A program made the position numbers and the translations under genes. DNA of 64,000 bases, taken from the NCBI GenBank assembly GCA_028023455.1, contig JAQFVV010000013.1, forward strand, positions 1-64,000, written 5' to 3'. Positions 20,790 to 33,047 of the stretch are shown here, piece after piece. The notes beneath the pieces were generated by a model. That model searched no databases and was not told where the DNA came from. It was given only the letters and a program-made list of their open reading frames with translations. The stretch comes from Epiperipatus broadwayi (Eukaryota > Onychophora > Udeonychophora > Euonychophora > Peripatidae). Numbering within the stretch: the first letter of the stretch is position 1; the number at the start of each line of letters is the position of its first letter.

Positions 20790-23700
20790 TATCTGTAATA
20801 TATATATATATATTGTGCCCTTTTCTATAGGTCAGTAATAGTTTATAACAGTCAATTACTAAAAAATTTTAAATTTAGAATATGTTCTTTTAATACATTA
20901 ATTATATTAAGTCAATTATATCTTTAAAGTACAATTTGAAGCTAAAGTGAATATGTAGTATATAAAATCATTTAAAAATAGTTATATAAAGCTTAAAATA
21001 TTGTTTCATATGGTTGTAAAAGCTGGCCATATTAAATAACAGTTATAAATAATTAAAAGTATATTTAAAAATTCGATTTTAATAGTTTAAAACTGATAAT
21101 TTAATAAATGCTATATTTAGATTTGTAATCATATTTAAATAGTAAAAATTAATATAGTATATTTTAAAATAAACTTTATGATGGTGAAAATTATATCTAA
21201 TTCTATATTTTCTAAATTATTCTTCCAAATTTTTTATAATTATTGTATATAATATAATAAGTGTATCAATTTTATTAGTCTAGGCAGAGAAATAGATTAA
21301 AGATCGTCTGTCAAAGTTATAATCACGTGATTGTTTTAATGTATACTATCACATACGCTTGTTTGAAATAATAACAAAGTTTAAAATATTTTAAAAGTTA
21401 TATTATAGAATTGGACAGAATTATTGCCTATCATAAAAGTAAATAGTATTAAACATTAAGTTAACTATCATATGTGACGTTTAAGTAATGTAATAAAGAC
21501 GAATACAGATATAATAAAAATTAAATATTTTATTTAAATAAAAATAGATAAATTGAATATTATAAATGGAATAAGTTATTAAATGTTATTTTAAAAGTTT
21601 AAATAGTTTTAGTAAAATAATAATTTATTTAAAAGTAATATTTTAAGTAATATTTAGGTTCATTACGTCACAATTTCTAATTTTGAAATTCAATTCTACT
21701 ATAAATTGGAAATATGTAAATTTTTTCTAAAAGCTAAAGTAAGAATTGGCCAATAAGAATAAGTATTCTTGCAGACGAGAAATATCGTTGTAACTAACTT
21801 ATAGCGGGAGATTAAAAAATGTATTGAAACCGGAGAGAGGTAAATTATAGCTATCAAAAGATAGTATTTTTTAAATCTTTTATTTTAGTCAATTTTTTTA
21901 GTACTTTCTTATAACTTTATCTGCAAAAAAAAAAAAACTAATTGATAATTTTAAAAAATATTTTTTGCAAAAGAGAGTATAAACTAAAAATATTTTAATA
22001 ATTTCGTTTAACATGATTTTCTAAATTTTTTTAAAGTTCTTTATCAGTCGTATTTTATCTAAAAGTTTAACCTAAGCTACACAATAAAAAATGGATATAC
22101 TACAAAATAAAAGGGATAGAAATTGTAATACAGTAAAAATATTTGAAATATTTATTGATACAGCTTTATTAATATTTAACCGAAGAACTGTTTTGGTACA
22201 TAAAAACCACAGCACGGACACTATATGGAGTCTAAAAAGTGTATGGAAACGTATTATTTATAGACTGATTCAAGATTTATTTTTAAATGGTAATAAGATA
22301 ATTATATATTGCATGAATTATTTTATATAGTATGATATTCAAAGGAATAAAATGTTATATCCTTTTTAAAGGTAACATTTTTTTTAAAAAATATTTTCGA
22401 GTGCAGAGTTGAATAAAGAACCCAGGAGATTATATTATAGAAGTGTTTTTTGATATTAAAATATCCGTTCTTCGAATTATTGAAAATGTACTTGGAAAAA
22501 ATTTGTTCAAAAGTATTTGAAGTTTTTATTTTAAAAGAGATGTATAAAAATACCAAGTGAGAGTTTAAATGTATCAAGAAGAAAACAGAGATAAAAGTGA
22601 ACACATAGATGAATGAAAAATGGATCCATGGAAATATAAACGGTACTTAAAAGTTTATCGAGTATTTTAAAATTAAATTAGATGGATTGATGCATCGGAT
22701 ATGCAGAGAATATTGGTAGAGAAGATTAAGAAGCTTCACAGGATTAATGAATATTATCGTCCTAAAAATACTAAAACCAAAGATTATTTTCTAAATTTTA
22801 CTAAATGGGTTAATAATTATTTTTATTTTAAACTTTAACATGCTTAGAGGAGAACATTTTAAAAAAACTCTAGAGAAAATAATAAGCATTTTGGACTTAT
22901 CAGAACTATCGTCAAGAAAAATATGTAACTATAGTTTTGATTCTTTTTATTTTGTTAACCTAATTTAAATCTAAAATTTTATATAAGATTAGGAAAAACA
23001 TAAAAACATTAATTTGTTAATATTAAAATCTTATAATATAACAATCTAATAATTTAGCTAAAAAATATTTTAATATAAAGTGTATGGGTGTGAATTTTTA
23101 TATCTGCAATGCTCAAGTGGACAAAGGAAGCCTACTGAACACGATGATTAGATAAAGGTTATTGGTAATAATAATAACTTGATAATTTATAATGTATATA
23201 TATTTTTTTGCTTTCTTTAGATCATCCATAAATTGGAAGAATGAAGTATAAAAGTTTTTTTAATTATATGTAACGCATTTTTATACAACATTTTAAAAAA
23301 CATTATGAGATAGGGTTGATCTGAAAATATGCATACGACGATTTTTTTTTTTTATTAGTAATATAATCCAACATAAATAATTGTGTGATTTTTTTAAAAT
23401 TTTTATGATATGGGATACTCAAATATTGTCTAAGTAGATTGTATATGATTAGACATATAGAATGATGAAGTGGACAAACTTTTCTTATGGGATAGCTAGA
23501 TTGTTTAACTATTAATGAATTTTATTTATTGTTTTGTAAATGCAGACAGTTATTTATCGATGTAAGATGTAGAAAAATCTTGAGAAATAATGTTAAGATA
23601 GTGGCTTGGAAGTACTTAGTGAACAGGAAACCAAGATGATGTATTTTTAAAAAAATAGGATGTTATAAGGAATGGAAATAATATTTAATCTTTATGTAGT

Positions 23701-25640
23701 TATCAGCATAGTTAACATAGCCCTATGACTGATACACATTTTATTGGACAGTGTTTATATTACTTTAAATATTTGATGTTCTAATAAAGCTGAAGAAATA
23801 GCTTTAACATCATCCCTATACTAGAGGATATTAGGCAGATAAATGTCCTACCTCTTCGCACTGTACCATGATTTTGAGATATGTTAAGAGCAATACTCTA
23901 GCTTTCTTCCTTAATCCTATACATCTATTTTCGCTATCTTTATTTCATGTAACTGCATCATTTAGTAAGATATTTTAAAAGAAATGATAAATAATTTAGA
24001 ACTAAAGTTGTGCTATCGTTTTTTGTATAAGATTAGTTTAGTTGCTTATAAGGAGCAGAATGTTATAACTTAAATTTGAAGATCCAAAGTGTCCTAGGGA
24101 AAGAAAAGAATCATAAAATATATTTTGAATTTTATTTCGGAAATGAAATATAATTTTTTTTTTAAAATAAAGTATCTAAACAAAGATATTTTTTTAAAAG
24201 TGATAATAATTTTAAATGCTTTAGTATTATTTTTTTTGTAAGAGAAAAAATAAGTATTGCATATTTTATTTTAAAATACAATAGTACAAAATAGATTATG
24301 TAAACAATATGCATAATATGTTTTGTTTATTAATTAACAGAAATCTATTAATGATTAAACTTATATCATACTAAAGTAAGGCTTAAAGAAGAATATATTA
24401 TGATTAGTAAACATTGTGTGATAAATACTAAAATCTAGTACTTAATTTTGGATAAGACTTTGTGTAACATCTTTGACTTTGCAAGATGAAATTTCTATAT
24501 TTTGAGAAGTCCATACTCATTATAAAATTTTGTTTTCCTGTGGAATGTTTTTTCTAAAATAAGATAGTTTAATAATATTAGAGATAAAATGCTGTTGCTA
24601 ATAAAGTAGAGAAATTTATTTGTAATAAGTTAACAATAATGAGAAATCAAATAGTAACATTTTTTTTTAATTTTGTCCCAAATCTAAATAAAATATAATT
24701 GAAATATAAATTATTTTTTTATATAACCAGGTAGATCAAACTGTAAAATAAAAAGGGTTAAAGATATCCACTGTAAATAATGTAAATAAATTGTTTAGTT
24801 ATTTATTGTTAGTAATAAACTTTGTTAAATTTTGTTATTTAAAAAATTTTGTGTCAGAGTTATTTATTTCTCCACATCACTGCATGAAAACACGATATAT
24901 GCATAATAACTGAAACAAATATATAATTTTGCACAAAAGATAAATAAAGAATTATTTTAAGAATTTTAAATATTTTATTGGTATTCATTATAATTAAATA
25001 ATCATAATCTTACATTATTTATTGGTCATAAATCAGTTATCACAATATTATGTTAAATTATATGCTGTTTGTTGCCACACATATTTTGTTTGTCAGATTA
25101 TTAAAATGCTACCATGTATTTATTATATCATTACATGAAGAATATTATTATTGTTATTTATTATTATTAGTTTAAGTGTAGTAGATTATGACATAAAATC
25201 CCTTCTCATATTTTACTACCGTATTTTAAAATTAACTTAGAATAAATTTTATGAACCTGAGATTATTTTATTGAGCTAGATTATTATTAAATAGAAGATT
25301 AAGATTTAATTATTAGTTTAGTCTTAGCCAGTAGAAGTTATTAAAGTCGTAAGAATACTATGAGTTTGTTATTTGAAATAGTAATAAAGGGGGGATAGTG
25401 TTCTTATGCCATTGAGGTAGTATCCTGTAGGATATTGGCTCAATGTAATCTATCTTGTCACCTGTATTTTCACTTCAAGTGTCATAAAAATATTAAATAT
25501 TTATTTAATTTATTTTTATAAACTGAACCTTATACGTATTTTAAATTTAAGCTAGTGAAACATTTTAATTTTAATACTGAATATTTTAGTTATTAATTAT
25601 TAACTGAGATAGAACCCGTTTTATTTTATACCATATATTA
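20790..25640. other. Long AT-rich stretch, no confirmed gene
   Basis: About 4.8 kb of strongly AT-rich DNA with homopolymer runs. I see no recognisable element. A CCAAT-like box near 21,751 (GGCCAATAAG) and a possible splice donor (GAGAGAG|GTAAATT, near 21,839) precede the weak frame at 22,091; 22,680-22,838 is another coding-like stretch. Both are listed separately or under findings. Confidence 0.4.
22091..22330 (+). CDS. Weak candidate host exon/ORF (79 codons)
   Basis: The frame starts MDILQNKRDRNCNTVKIFEI and has mixed composition (VLVHKNHSTDTIWSLKSVWK). No family is recognised. It lies about 250 bp after a GT-type donor-like site and the frame contains another (AATG|GTAATAAG, near 22,288). 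A further coding-like stretch, DMQRILVEKIKKLHRINEYY, lies at 22,700-22,760. This could be one short gene with introns or chance open sequence. No motif decides it. Confidence 0.18.
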   Translation: MDILQNKRDRNCNTVKIFEIFIDTALLIFNRRTVLVHKNHSTDTIWSLKSVWKRIIYRLIQDLFLNGNKIIIYCMNYFI

Positions 25641-25672
25641 TTTGGAAGTGAAGATGCATAATTTCAAGGTCA

Positions 25673-25674
<2 letters not shown>

Positions 25675-25716
<42 letters not shown>
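25675..25716 (+). repeat. (AT)n microsatellite at the satellite edge
   Basis: About 40 bp of pure AT/TA. A shorter (TA)n at about 27,559-27,573 borders the other end of the satellite block, mirroring this one. Confidence 0.95.
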
Positions 25717-25720
<4 letters not shown>

Positions 25721-26940
25721 AAAAGATGGCGCTATACCAAAACCGCCGAACAAGTGTAAGATTTGTTTTACATAAACGAAAAAAGAGTCAGAAATTAACT
25801 ACCTCTTTCATTTGCTCACTCCCAGATCAGCTGATTTCAACTGGTTTCTATCCTCATGGGAGATAGAGTATAAAACTAGATCTAAAACACTGACTCTCAA
25901 GTGTTTATCAAAACGTTTCTATCAGATTGCAAGGTGAATTTTCAGACCGAAAAGTCTTCAAACCCAGCCTAGCAAGCTAGATATTTATATGGTCTGATCT
26001 CGTTCAGAATCACCATATAATCAAAGTCTCTCAATATATATCATCAAGAAAACTCTAAAGGTACATTTATGAAAAAACAAATACAAGTTAATCACGTAAC
26101 TGCTATCACTTTTATTTATTCCAAAAGATGGCTATACCAAAACCCAACAATGAAGATTTGTTTTACATAAACGAAAAAGAGTCAGAAATTAATACCTCTT
26201 CATTTACCCCAGACAGATTTAACTGTTTGCTATCCTAGTGGGAGATAGAGTATAGAAACTAGATCTAAAACACTGACTCTAATTTTATAAAACGTTTATA
26301 GATTATGAATTTTCAGACCAAATCTTCAAACCCAGCCTACAACTGATATTTATGCTGATCTCTCGAACACCATAAATCAAATTAAACAAAAAACTCTAAA
26401 GGAATAAAAAAACAAAAAAACTATTTTCAAAAGATCCCAACAACAATAAGATTTTTTCAAAACAAAAAACAGAAAATTTATTTCACCCCAAGATTCACGG
26501 GGGAGAAGAATAAAACTGATAAAAAACCAATTTCAAAATTCTATCAGACAAATTTCGAAAAAACCGCTAGTGTTTGACCCGACCAAATCAAACTCCAAAA
26601 TAAAAAACCAAAGACATTTAAAAAAACAAAACAAAAACGAACATTATTTCCAAGAAAAAAAAAAATTTTTTTCATAAACGAAAAAGAAATAAATATAAGT
26701 TACCAGGGGAGAAGAGAAAATAGACTAAAACATACTTTTATAAAATTTATAGAACAATTTCAGACAAACCCAGTAGAGAGATATATGAGTCAGAACACCA
26801 TAAACACCCAATATATACATAAAAATTAAAGATTTAGAAAAAAATAATAAAACTACATTATGCAAAGAAAACCCAAAAGGAATTTTAATAAACAAAAAGA
26901 AAAAACCTTATTCCCAGATTGTTTTAATAGAAAGATGGAA
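25717..26940 (+). repeat. Satellite array, forward orientation, unit ~400 bp eroding to ~220 bp
   Basis: Successive units start with CCAAAAGAT-like sequence at about 25,719, 26,121, 26,427 and 26,650, then a vestige near 26,911, so spacings run 402, 306, 223 and 261 bp. Each unit repeats in order: AAGATTTGTTTTACATAAAC, GTCAGAAATTAA, TGGGAGATAGAGTATA, AACACTGACTCT, AATTTTCAGACC, CTTCAAACCCAGCCTA and AAAACTCTAAAGG. Later units lose bases throughout, largely from mixed-base positions, leaving A-rich residue. No ORF is plausible. Confidence 0.8.
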
Positions 26941-27590
26941 AAAGAAGAGATTAATGATTTTGTTTTGTAAAACAAATCTTACACTTTTTTTAGCATTTAA
27001 AAAAGAGAGGTAGTATATTTTTTTTCTAAACTTTAGATTTTGTTATTCGATTTGATATATGGATCTGAATGGAAGACCATATAAATATCTAGCTCTACTT
27101 TGGTTTGAAATAGAATGATAGAGTTTAAATTGAGAGTTTTGATCGTTCTAACTCTATCTCCCACGGAGCAACCTGAAATCGCGATCTGGGAGTGAGCGAA
27201 AGAGGTAGTTATTTCGACCTTTTTGTTTTGTAAAACACTTACTTGTTGGGTTTTGTATCTTTTGGACATAAAACAAGGTAGCGGTAGGTACTTGTATTTT
27301 TTTTAAAGTACCTTTAGTTTTCTTGCAAGATATTTTGCGGACTTTGATTATTGGTGATTCTGAACTGGTCAGACCCATAATACTCTTGCTAGGCGGGTTT
27401 GAGTTTCCGTCTGAAAATTTCAACGATGAGTTTTGCATAAACCGGGCGGTTTAGACTGTTTCTACCTACTCCCCGAGGGCAAAGAACGCGACTGGGGGCA
27501 AAGAAAGGGTATTTTGTTTGAAAACACTTCTTGTTCGGTGTTTCAAAACAGAGGGTTTATATATATATATATAACCTGACAGAATAACCT
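26941..27590 (-). repeat. Satellite array, inverted orientation
   Basis: From about 26,945 the same unit appears reverse-complemented. Read on the minus strand it gives ATGTCCAAAAGATACAAAACC, shortened here, ACTACCTCTTTCGCTCACTC, GTGGGAGATAGAGTTAG, TTTTCAGACGGAAACTC and AACCCGCCTAGCAAGAG. The junction contains TTTTGTTTTGTAAAACAAATCTTACAC (first 20 bases TTTTGTTTTGTAAAACAAAT). Two units are seen, ending at a (TA)n tract near 27,559. Confidence 0.75.
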
Positions 27591-27704
27591 GACTGAAATA
27601 TAATATTTCACAAACTATCTATATTGATACCATTTTAGCATTTCTGTGATCTAAAAACAAATCCCAGCCTTAATAAGCATCAATTAAATATACTCATCAA
27701 AAGT

Positions 27705-28680
27705 ACTCTCCTCCATGGACAAATTCAGAGAGTACTCACATCATCAATCCATCCATTTTTCCATTCTATTCTCTTCATTGCCCACCTCTTCAATTCCATG
27801 TACTTCTTTTCATCTCTTAAGTCATCCAACAATATCAATCTTTTACATTCTTTCTTCTTGCTTCCACTCACTATTCCCTCCACAACATCTTTTATTAAAC
27901 TATACTTTTTTCTTAATATATGTTCAATCCAGTTTTTCTTTTTCTAATTTCCTCAATCAATTTTCTTTTTTCATTTATTATTTTCAAAACTTCTTCATTT
28001 GTTTTTTTTATTTGTCCAACTGATTTTTTTCATTCCTCTCCATGTATAATATCTCAATTGACTTCCAATCTTTCTTAATTTTATTATTCACTGTCCATAT
28101 ATCAAAACCATACAATAGCACATTCCACCCATAACATTTAATTAATCTTTTCCTTAATTTTCTCTTCAAAGGTTCACAAAATATTTTCTTTCTCTTAATA
28201 AATGCTTCATTTGCCAATGCTATTGTTTTTTTAACTTTCATCTTTTTCTTCCATCCTCACTCAACCAACTACCCAAATATCTAAATCCCTTTACCTGTTA
28301 AACTATGTTATCTTGGATTTCAATAGGCTGTCTTTTTCAATTCTTCCCTATCCATAAACACTTTGCCTTATTCTATACATCCTCCAATTTATTCAACATA
28401 TTCTGAAGACATTTCTCATTTTCAGCTACAAGAGCCCTATAATCTACAAATCTAATTATTCTACCACAAACATTTGCTCTTCCACAGTCTAAATAATTAT
28501 TTAACATGTCTTCTAAATAAATGTTAAAAAGAACAGGTGACATACTACATCCTTGCCTAATTCCTCTTTCCATATTGACTTCATTAGTCTTATTGTTCTC
28601 CAGTCTAATTTTTATCTTTGGCCCAGTATATATATTCCAAATCAATCTTCTCTCTTTCCAAAATATTCATTTACTTTGTA
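27705..28680 (-). pseudogene. RTE-like LINE fragment: RT C-terminal half and 3' domain
   Basis: Read on the minus strand, the order is RRLIWNIYTGPKIKIRL (28,660-28,610), motif B GIRQGCSMSPVLFNIYLEDM (about 28,560), motif C region RIIRFVDYRALVAENEKC (about 28,450), GFRYLGSWLSEDGRK (28,290), then KRLIKCYGWNVLLYGFDIWT (28,140-28,080) and degraded WIEHILR/VEGIVSG-type tail blocks down to 27,720. This is the order of RTE/'endonuclease-reverse transcriptase' type LINEs. Motif C is damaged: FVDY replaces FADD. The fragment lacks the endonuclease and the RT N-terminal half and has stops and shifts near 28,372, 28,242 and in the tail. Confidence 0.75.
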
Positions 28681-28689
28681 AGAAGCCAA

Positions 28690-29907
28690 GATTTGAATAA
28701 GTGCTTGTTTTATTTTATTTTATTTATTTATTTTATAATCTATGATAATTTCCGGTATTCAGAGACTCACTATCCCTTCCATAGTTCAAAAACAGTATTA
28801 ACTATACAGTAATTGATTTTTTAAAAAATTTTGCTTACAGAGTCATTTACTGAGTTATTTTGTTGTTGTTTTTAATTCATAAATTTACTTAGTTTTAATA
28901 TAATGATGTTTTAGTTTAAAAATAAAAATCAAAAGAGAGTAAAATTAAATAGTAGAAGAATAAAAACTTTTAGCATTACCTTCTTTGATTGACTTCTTTT
29001 TTTATTATGGATACCCGCAGCTGTTTATAAGGTTATTTTGAGAATGTTTTGTTGCAAGTAAAAACATTTTTTGTGAAGTTTACACAATATTTATGTCATA
29101 ATTTTTAAAAATCAAAAATCTACATTATTACATTCTTATTTTATATATTTATACATAATTTTTAACAATAGACAGTAATAACTTCTAGTAATAACATTAA
29201 TGTAGAAAATGATAACATTCTAATCAGCTATATTGTGGAAATGATGGCTAATAAGTCATTTTTGACACTGTTCTAAAATAATTTGAGATATTTTAGAAGT
29301 TAAGAAACAATTTCAATATTTTAACAGAATTTGATAGATTTATTATTCATTTGCATTTGGAATATAAACAGCAACTAAAAAAAAATGTAGTTCCTTTCCA
29401 AAGCTACTCTGCTCTGCCAAGCATTGAATAATATAATGTATTTTATTAATCATTGGCAATTTAATTTTTCCAATATGTGCAAGGTTCAAATAGAAATTTT
29501 TAGAATTTTTTTCATTTGCAAATATATATTACTGTCAAATAAAATTAAATTTATTGAATTCTGATATAGAATAAGTGTAATATTAAAATCAAAAGTTTAA
29601 AAGCTTACAAAAAGTCTCATTAAAAAGAACAAGTAAATCTGGTGATATGCAATAAGTGTTAAAAACACTAAGAACTTGTAAATTTGGATTAATAAATTTT
29701 ATTGCATGCCTGCCAATATGAGCATCATTATGAATCATTACACAGTCAGCCGTTTTCTTATTTCATGCATTCAAGTATCTTCAATCAGTCATATGGTTGC
29801 TTTCTCTGTCTCTTTTTCTTCTCATTATTGTCCTGGACTTCTATTTTTGTTTTTAATTACTTTGTTTTAAAATGTATATTACAAAAATTATATTGGACCA
29901 CAGATAT
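28690..29907. other. AT-rich non-coding
   Basis: No gene or clear repeat. It ends at the LTR element insertion site (ATAT at 29,904-29,907). Confidence 0.5.
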
Positions 29908-32388
29908 TGAAACAGTAAGATTCGTATTCGAATCTTAAGTTTCACCTTTTTCTGTCGTCTCTCACTGACCGGTCTATCCCGCCCTGATTTAAACTTTTTG
30001 ATATTGAATTGTATGTGTAACAATATTAAAAATGTATAAATATATGTAGAATTCGGCATAAACACGCACACATTTTGATCTCAAATTAAACGCAATAAAT
30101 AGGGATAAAATAATATAATTTAGATTTCTTTTAGTTATATGATTTTGTATAATTTTAATCATTTATTTTGGATTATAAAGTTCATATTTATTGCTTTGTT
30201 TAAATTTCATTTAATAATAATTCTAAAAATATCTGATGTAATATTTAATTAAAAGTTAAAATAATCTTATGTTCCTTTTTTGTTTTTGAAATTTAAAAGC
30301 ATCGGTCAGTGATAGATAATAGATTAATTAAAGAAAATTTTCCCAAAAATGTAATTAGTAAATGTAAAATGTAAACAATAGAACGGCAGCTTTCTTTAAT
30401 TACAAAAACCAACTAAATGCATTGATTATTCTCAGGGCAGATTAAATAGAACCTAAAAATATCTTAACAAAAATGTGAAAGATCAAGATAAAAAAAGAGG
30501 CCATCTTGGACTTGCTGGAGACATTCACTTAAACTTTAGCTTTGCTCTCGATCACTGAGAGTCTCCAAAAATATAAAATAATTTGTTCCTGCCAAGGTAT
30601 GACCGAGTAAAGCACCTAGATTATTCTCCATCGGGAGATGGCCTATTGGATGCTGAACTTTCCATTGCCCGTCATAAATTCTCCATGAAGATCTGCTGCC
30701 TGAAATAAATGAAAAAGCTGCTGCTGCTGTGAAATTAAATGAATATCTAAATACAAGAAAGACTTGCCACTAGTGAACCTTTTGCTGCTAAACTCATGGA
30801 ATAAGAAAACTTCTTATAAAACAGGTACCTGTCTGTGTTCAAACTCTAGAGTACTCTAATAATATGCCATAGCTCTTCTTCATAATACTTATCTAAATTA
30901 TCAAATGTAAAAACTACCATATGTATAGCTAAAACTGAATAATTAACTTAATGTGTAAATTTGTCTACTAATCTAGCTTACCTCATTCTATCTTGGGTGC
31001 GTATTTCTATAATCTACATTTCTATCTATAGTTATTATTTAATTATTGCATGCTCATAATTATTTCAATTTTCAAAGTTTAAATCTATGATCGCTTAAAA
31101 CAATGAATGTGTGTCAAATTTTTATTAATATTTATTTTCTTTAATAACTTAACTTTCATATAAATCGACACGCATTCAATGCTTCATTTATTGTAATGCA
31201 GGGGTCTACAACTTCGCAAATGGCTGACGTATTAGTTATAATAATTCCCAATTTATATATATGTTTTGTATTTACTAAATCATCATGAATAATTCCAGAA
31301 AATTACATTTCTTTGAGAGTTCGCCAACGTTCTTTAATAAATGTTGATAATGTAGGACCGAGTTAGAAATCTATTGAAATCTCATCATAATTGTTTATAC
31401 AGTATACATGTGTTACGTTTTAGAGACGCGATGATCTATTCCGCCGTAAAAATTCCGGGTTCTTCAGGGTTGAAATTAACCCCATCGTCCTGCACAAGCG
31501 GACATAATAAATGCTCCCGTAGGATTTGACCTGTCATGCAGCCAGCTGGCAAATTGCGACACGTACTGCTTGTCCCTGGTTATGCTTATGTGACACCTTA
31601 CTTCATCGGGCCATGGCAGAGACCAGCCCGACAGTTTTATAAACTCATTCGCGGCATTGCAGTTTCAATATACTGCCATTCCATATCGCCTTTCTAAAGC
31701 GTACCATGTGTTCCTTTACTTAGTTTTATTATTCTATATATCACTCCGCCTCTGCATTATCTTCATAATTCTCTCTCAAATAAATGTTTTCCCTTAGTCA
31801 TAAGATAAATATTTTAATTAAATAAATATATGTCCGCCACTACTCTTAAATCTTACTTTAGACTCTTGCATTGCAAAGGTATAAATTCCCCAAGGCATGC
31901 ATTAGAAATACTTACTCGAGAATTTTAGGTATCTAGATTACGCCTTCAAATAAATGTATTCCTTTTGTAAACATTACAGTATCGGAAATACCGCTACTGA
32001 AACCCTCAATATAAAATGATCTTATTAAAATGTATTAATAAATAATTTTAAACTATATGTCTGCAGTTACGTTTCATTCATTCGATACCCATTCTATATA
32101 CTATTTTCTCGATTATGTAAATATGAATGTTTAATTAATATTAGTTTGATTATTGGCTAACTCGAGAATAAAATCATGAGTCTCTTGCATATCCCTGACC
32201 ACTGTGCCTAAGGAAATATTTACTAATGTCACATCAGATGCGTTGTTTCGTGGATTGTATTGTGGAACCGATAAACTATGTTCGAACTCAGTACCATGGG
32301 TGGCTTCGCTACTCGATGGTGCTGCTGTTCTGTATGGTGGTCGAATTCTGCACTATGTTTACGAGTCACACATTTTCTGACCGTTACA
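29908..32388 (+). repeat. 5' LTR (2,481 bp)
   Basis: Aligns end to end with 37,735-40,220. By eye I count about 40 differences, mostly transitions, plus a few short indels, i.e. about 98% identity. The sequence has no recognisable gene; the 60-codon frame near the end occurs in both LTRs but I see no reason to call it a protein. U3/R/U5 borders cannot be placed safely. Confidence 0.95.
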
Positions 32389-32412
32389 TAGTTAAATTTT
32401 TTTTTTAGCGTT

Positions 32413-32430
32413 TGGCGCCCAACGTGGGGC
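32413..32430 (+). promoter_or_regulatory. Primer-binding site, tRNA-Lys type
   Basis: TGGCGCCCAACGTGGGGC begins 24 bp after the LTR end. It is the exact complement of the 3' end of animal tRNA-Lys(CUU) as I recall it (…GCCCCACGUUGGGCGCCA). The unusual 24-bp spacer, including a T-run, may have grown by slippage; most elements have 0-10 bp. Confidence 0.85.
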
Positions 32431-33047
32431 TTACGATTCAAAAAACCCATATATACCCTGAGCAAAATATAATGCAAATTTCTTTTAGCGTTCGTTACTC
32501 GAGTTTGCTAATTAATCTATATATATATGATTTTGTTTGATAAAAATAATGAAAAAAAAAAGTAAATCGAGTGAAATAATGTGGGTCGAGTAAATGAAAG
32601 GACAGCAGGTGTAATAACAAATTTAAGGAAAGCAGGGATGTGTGTGTAAGTTAAGAAGGAACGAAAATACTCAGATCTAATGAAATATTTTATATATATA
32701 TATGTCAAAAAAAAAGTAATCAGTCGTTAAATGAGAAAGCAAGTAGCATTGAATTTTTTTATTAAAACACCGTTATATATATAGCATAGACAGCTGAAGC
32801 TTGTTATATATGTTAATAGTAAATATTTTGTTAAAGTACAAATATATATATCATAGTCAGCAGTAGCTTATTATACGCGTAACCAGTAGTTTGCTATAAT
32901 ATATATGTTAAATATGTTAAACGCAGCAATATAGAGATAGGGCAATGTAGAGTAGGTGAGGGCAGCGAAAGAGTGTTATAGGGCCAATATACCGGTGGGG
33001 AGTAGTCAAATGCTAGTAGTATAAAATAAATAAATCACATTAAGAAA
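32431..33047 (+). other. LTR element leader (untranslated)
   Basis: Lies between PBS and gag start, with several TATATA tracts and repeated TTATATATGTTAA-like motifs. No ORF is supported. A packaging signal could be here but cannot be identified. Confidence 0.6.

Noticed and set aside
25717-27590. CRISPR-like array
   Set aside because: Units are about 400 bp, eroded and partly inverted, with no short repeats and spacers; the DNA is eukaryotic.
32226-32408. 60-codon frame at the LTR end, repeated at 40,058
   Set aside because: It lies inside both LTRs and is identical only because the LTRs are; no motif or start context suggests a protein.
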